A DNA stretch of 24,277 bases, taken from positions 1 to 24,277 of the forward strand of contig CAYZXD010000034.1 of NCBI GenBank assembly GCA_964482325.1, given 5' to 3'. The translations under genes and the position numbers were made by a program. Below the pieces are notes generated by a model. That model had not been told where the DNA came from and searched no databases. It saw only the letters and a program-made list of their open reading frames with translations. Positions 22,805 to 24,277 of the stretch are shown here, in pieces (positions within the stretch are counted from its first letter, which is position 1; each line of letters opens with the position of its first letter). The stretch is from CAYZJV01 sp964482325. Lineage in GTDB: Bacteria > Spirochaetota > Spirochaetia > Sphaerochaetales > Sphaerochaetaceae.

Positions 22805-23242
22805 ATGAGTACAGTGAGATCTATTTTGGACCAGAAGGGGAGCGAAGTTGTCACGATTCTCCCAACAGATACTTTGGCACAGGCCATTCTAAAACTTACC
22901 CAGCATCGTATTGGTGCCGTATTGGTTCTTGATGAAGACGGTGTGATCAAAGGGATCCTTTCCGAACGTGATGTGGTAAAACATCTTGCCGGCCGAATCG
23001 ATATTTCTACCACCATTGCGGTATCCGAAGTGATGACTAAGGGTGTTACCTATGTTAAGCCACATCAGAGTCTTGATGAATGTCTGCAGCTGATGACAAC
23101 TGGAAGATTCAGACACCTTCCCGTTGTTGACAATGATGCAGTAGTTGGTATCATCTCAATCGGAGATGTGGTAAAAGCAGTACTTGCCGACCGTGCTTTC
23201 CAGATTGGTCAGCTGGAGTATTACATTACAAATACTTTCTAA
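22805..23242 (+). CDS. Twin CBS-domain protein
   Basis: 145 aa from ATG at 22805, five nt after AAGGAGG; a GTG at 22799 is in frame but lies inside that ribosome-binding site. Two CBS domains fill the protein (about 1-65 and 72-130): the first has HRIGAVLVLDEDGVIKGILSERDVV, the second VSEVMTKGVTYV and GRFRHLPVVDNDAVVGIISIGDVV. Both end with the ligand-site pattern of a Ser/Thr or Gly followed by RD or GD. Such stand-alone pairs bind adenine nucleotides (AMP, ATP, SAM or similar) and regulate partner proteins. It is 15 nt upstream of the AEC transporter gene, which makes that transporter a candidate target; this is inference. Confidence 0.93.
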   Translation: MSTVRSILDQKGSEVVTILPTDTLAQAILKLTQHRIGAVLVLDEDGVIKGILSERDVVKHLAGRIDISTTIAVSEVMTKGVTYVKPHQSLDECLQLMTTGRFRHLPVVDNDAVVGIISIGDVVKAVLADRAFQIGQLEYYITNTF

Positions 23243-23257
23243 ACGGGCACTATTGAC

Positions 23258-24187
23258 ATGATTGAAACATTTTTTTCGGTTCTCCCGATTCTGTCACTGT
23301 TCGTCATTGGTTATGTTCTGAAGAGAATCGATTTCTTCTCTCCCCACGCTGTTGGGGAGATGAAAAAGCTGGTATCGCATCTTGCGTTACCAGCTTTGCT
23401 CTTTCAGGCCTTTGCTTCTATTGAAGTTCAGTTCAGTTACTTAACGTTGGTTGCACTCGTATTTATATCCTGTGCGATCATGGTTTCGTTAGGAAAGCTT
23501 TTAGCAAAACCAGTGGGTATGACAACCCCGTATTTCCCCCTGATGATGGGTGGTTTTGAAATGGGGATGCTTGGGTACGCCCTCTATGCAGGATTGTACG
23601 GGCAGCAGCATCTAGGAAAGATGGCGTTGGTAGATCTTGGACAGGTACTCTTTGTCTATTTTGTGCTTATGGTGCTGCTCATTCGAGAAGGTGGTGGTAT
23701 CAGTACTCCAAGGGCATTGCTTAAGCGGTTTATTACCAGTCCTGCTATCATTGGAATCTTTTTAGGACTCCTTGTCAGTGCGTTGAAACCAGTAGTCACT
23801 CCTGGAGCATTCCTGAACAGTATCGGTGAACTGATTGATATGCTTGCTCGAATTACCGTACCGCTTATTGCTTTAACCATCGGTTTTGGAACTAATTTTC
23901 AAAAGGAAGGGATTGTTATGTCCCTTAAAACTATTCTGGTGCGAAAAGCTATAGCTCTCGTAATTGTCCTGTTACTGAACACCTTTATTGTCGATCGACT
24001 TCTTGGTATGGATGCACTTTATCGATATGCCATGATGGTTATGTTCCTGCTGCCCACTCCGTATATCATTCCACTTTTTATGCATCAGGGCGATACCGAG
24101 AACCTGAACTATGTATCCAATACCCTCTCGTTAGATACGGTGATATCCCTGTTTGCCATCGTGGCTGCTGCAGTGTTGTATACCTGA
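23258..24187 (+). CDS. AEC (auxin efflux carrier) family transporter
   Basis: 309 aa, the usual length for bacterial AEC/Mem_trans proteins, with about ten membrane segments in two inverted halves. Family features: the opening VLPILSLFVIGYVLKRIDFF, then SHLALPALLFQAFASI with its conserved Pro near residue 45, GFEMGMLGYALY in the middle, and GFGTNF and LLPTPYIIPLFMHQ in the second half. Bacterial members export or import small carboxylates (malate, malonate) or related compounds; the substrate is not readable here. No clear Shine-Dalgarno precedes the ATG, and the gap to the CBS gene is 15 nt, so the two are likely cotranscribed. Confidence 0.9.
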   Translation: MIETFFSVLPILSLFVIGYVLKRIDFFSPHAVGEMKKLVSHLALPALLFQAFASIEVQFSYLTLVALVFISCAIMVSLGKLLAKPVGMTTPYFPLMMGGFEMGMLGYALYAGLYGQQHLGKMALVDLGQVLFVYFVLMVLLIREGGGISTPRALLKRFITSPAIIGIFLGLLVSALKPVVTPGAFLNSIGELIDMLARITVPLIALTIGFGTNFQKEGIVMSLKTILVRKAIALVIVLLLNTFIVDRLLGMDALYRYAMMVMFLLPTPYIIPLFMHQGDTENLNYVSNTLSLDTVISLFAIVAAAVLYT

Positions 24188-24232
24188 TCAATTTCAGCAT
24201 AGTACATACTCCTGTCTCATTTTAAAAAAAGA

Positions 24233-24250
24233 CTGCTACCGAAGTAGCAG
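24233..24250 (-). terminator. Intrinsic terminator for a minus-strand unit right of the window
   Basis: CTGCTAC-TTCG-GTAGCAG is a perfect 7-bp stem with a stable TTCG loop. On the minus strand it is followed by TCTTTTTTT, a good T-tract. On the plus strand no T-run follows, though the structure could still weakly end the AEC transcript. Confidence 0.65.
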
Positions 24251-24262
24251 CCAGATTTATAT

Positions 24263-24277
24263 AAAGGAGAGACTGAT
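24263..24277 (+). other. Possible ribosome-binding site and start of a gene cut by the window edge
   Basis: AAAGGAG (24263-24269) is followed by 6 nt and then AT at the last two bases, as if an ATG continued beyond the edge. The minus-oriented terminator just before it speaks against this, so the call is tentative. Confidence 0.25.

Noticed and set aside
22561..23016. A 151-codon minus-strand open frame that reaches into the gap before the CBS gene.
   Set aside because: Most of it is antisense to the CBS gene; composition is not protein-like and no ribosome-binding site is convincing.
1..24277. CRISPR array, insertion sequence, prophage or tRNA/rRNA genes.
   Set aside because: No direct-repeat array, transposase, phage structural gene or clover-leaf sequence was seen on either strand by eye; a dedicated search was not possible.

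Overview
The window reads as chromosomal DNA of a free-living, probably anaerobic diderm bacterium. I favour a spirochaete (Spirochaetota), but this is inference from gene content. Clostridia-like genes (a double-headed 2-hydroxyacyl-CoA dehydratase activase; a MarR-ABC-ABC exporter operon) sit beside outer-envelope genes (lspA, an outer-membrane barrel, a PspF/sigma-54 phage-shock system), and a small membrane protein follows lspA. No rRNA, tRNA, CRISPR array, insertion sequence or phage gene was seen.

Layout. 1-3313 (minus): a dehydratase activase and the start of its partner subunit, which overlap by 14 bp. 3377-7690 (minus): a marR-ABC-ABC operon with a palindromic operator. 7771-12074: a phage-shock region. 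One minus-strand operon is pspA-pspB-pspC-toast-rack (DUF4097), pspF runs divergently from it, and a second minus-strand operon is pspA2-pspC2. Each psp operon is preceded by a near-consensus sigma-54 promoter and by a shared 19-bp palindrome that I propose as the PspF enhancer. 12287-15161 (plus): rsmI, a TrmH/SpoU methyltransferase and a MATE exporter, joined by 4-bp ATGA overlaps. 15165-17210 (minus): a Lon-like protease, divergent from 17264-19910 (plus): nif3, lspA, a small membrane protein and a beta-propeller protein. 19918-22427 (minus): an HSL-type hydrolase, thiamine pyrophosphokinase and a small outer-membrane barrel. 22805-24187 (plus): a twin-CBS protein and an AEC-family transporter.

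How it fits together. The centre is an envelope-stress module. PspF should activate both psp operons through sigma-54 and be held in check by PspA. The putative enhancers lie inside or against the sigma-70 promoters of the divergent genes pspF and rsmI, so PspF binding could also repress those genes. At the head of at least five transcription units (pspF, rsmI, nif3, the lon-like gene, thiN) a -10-like hexamer ends 5-7 nt before the ATG and no proper Shine-Dalgarno is present, which suggests leaderless mRNAs. Genes inside operons have ordinary Shine-Dalgarno sequences.
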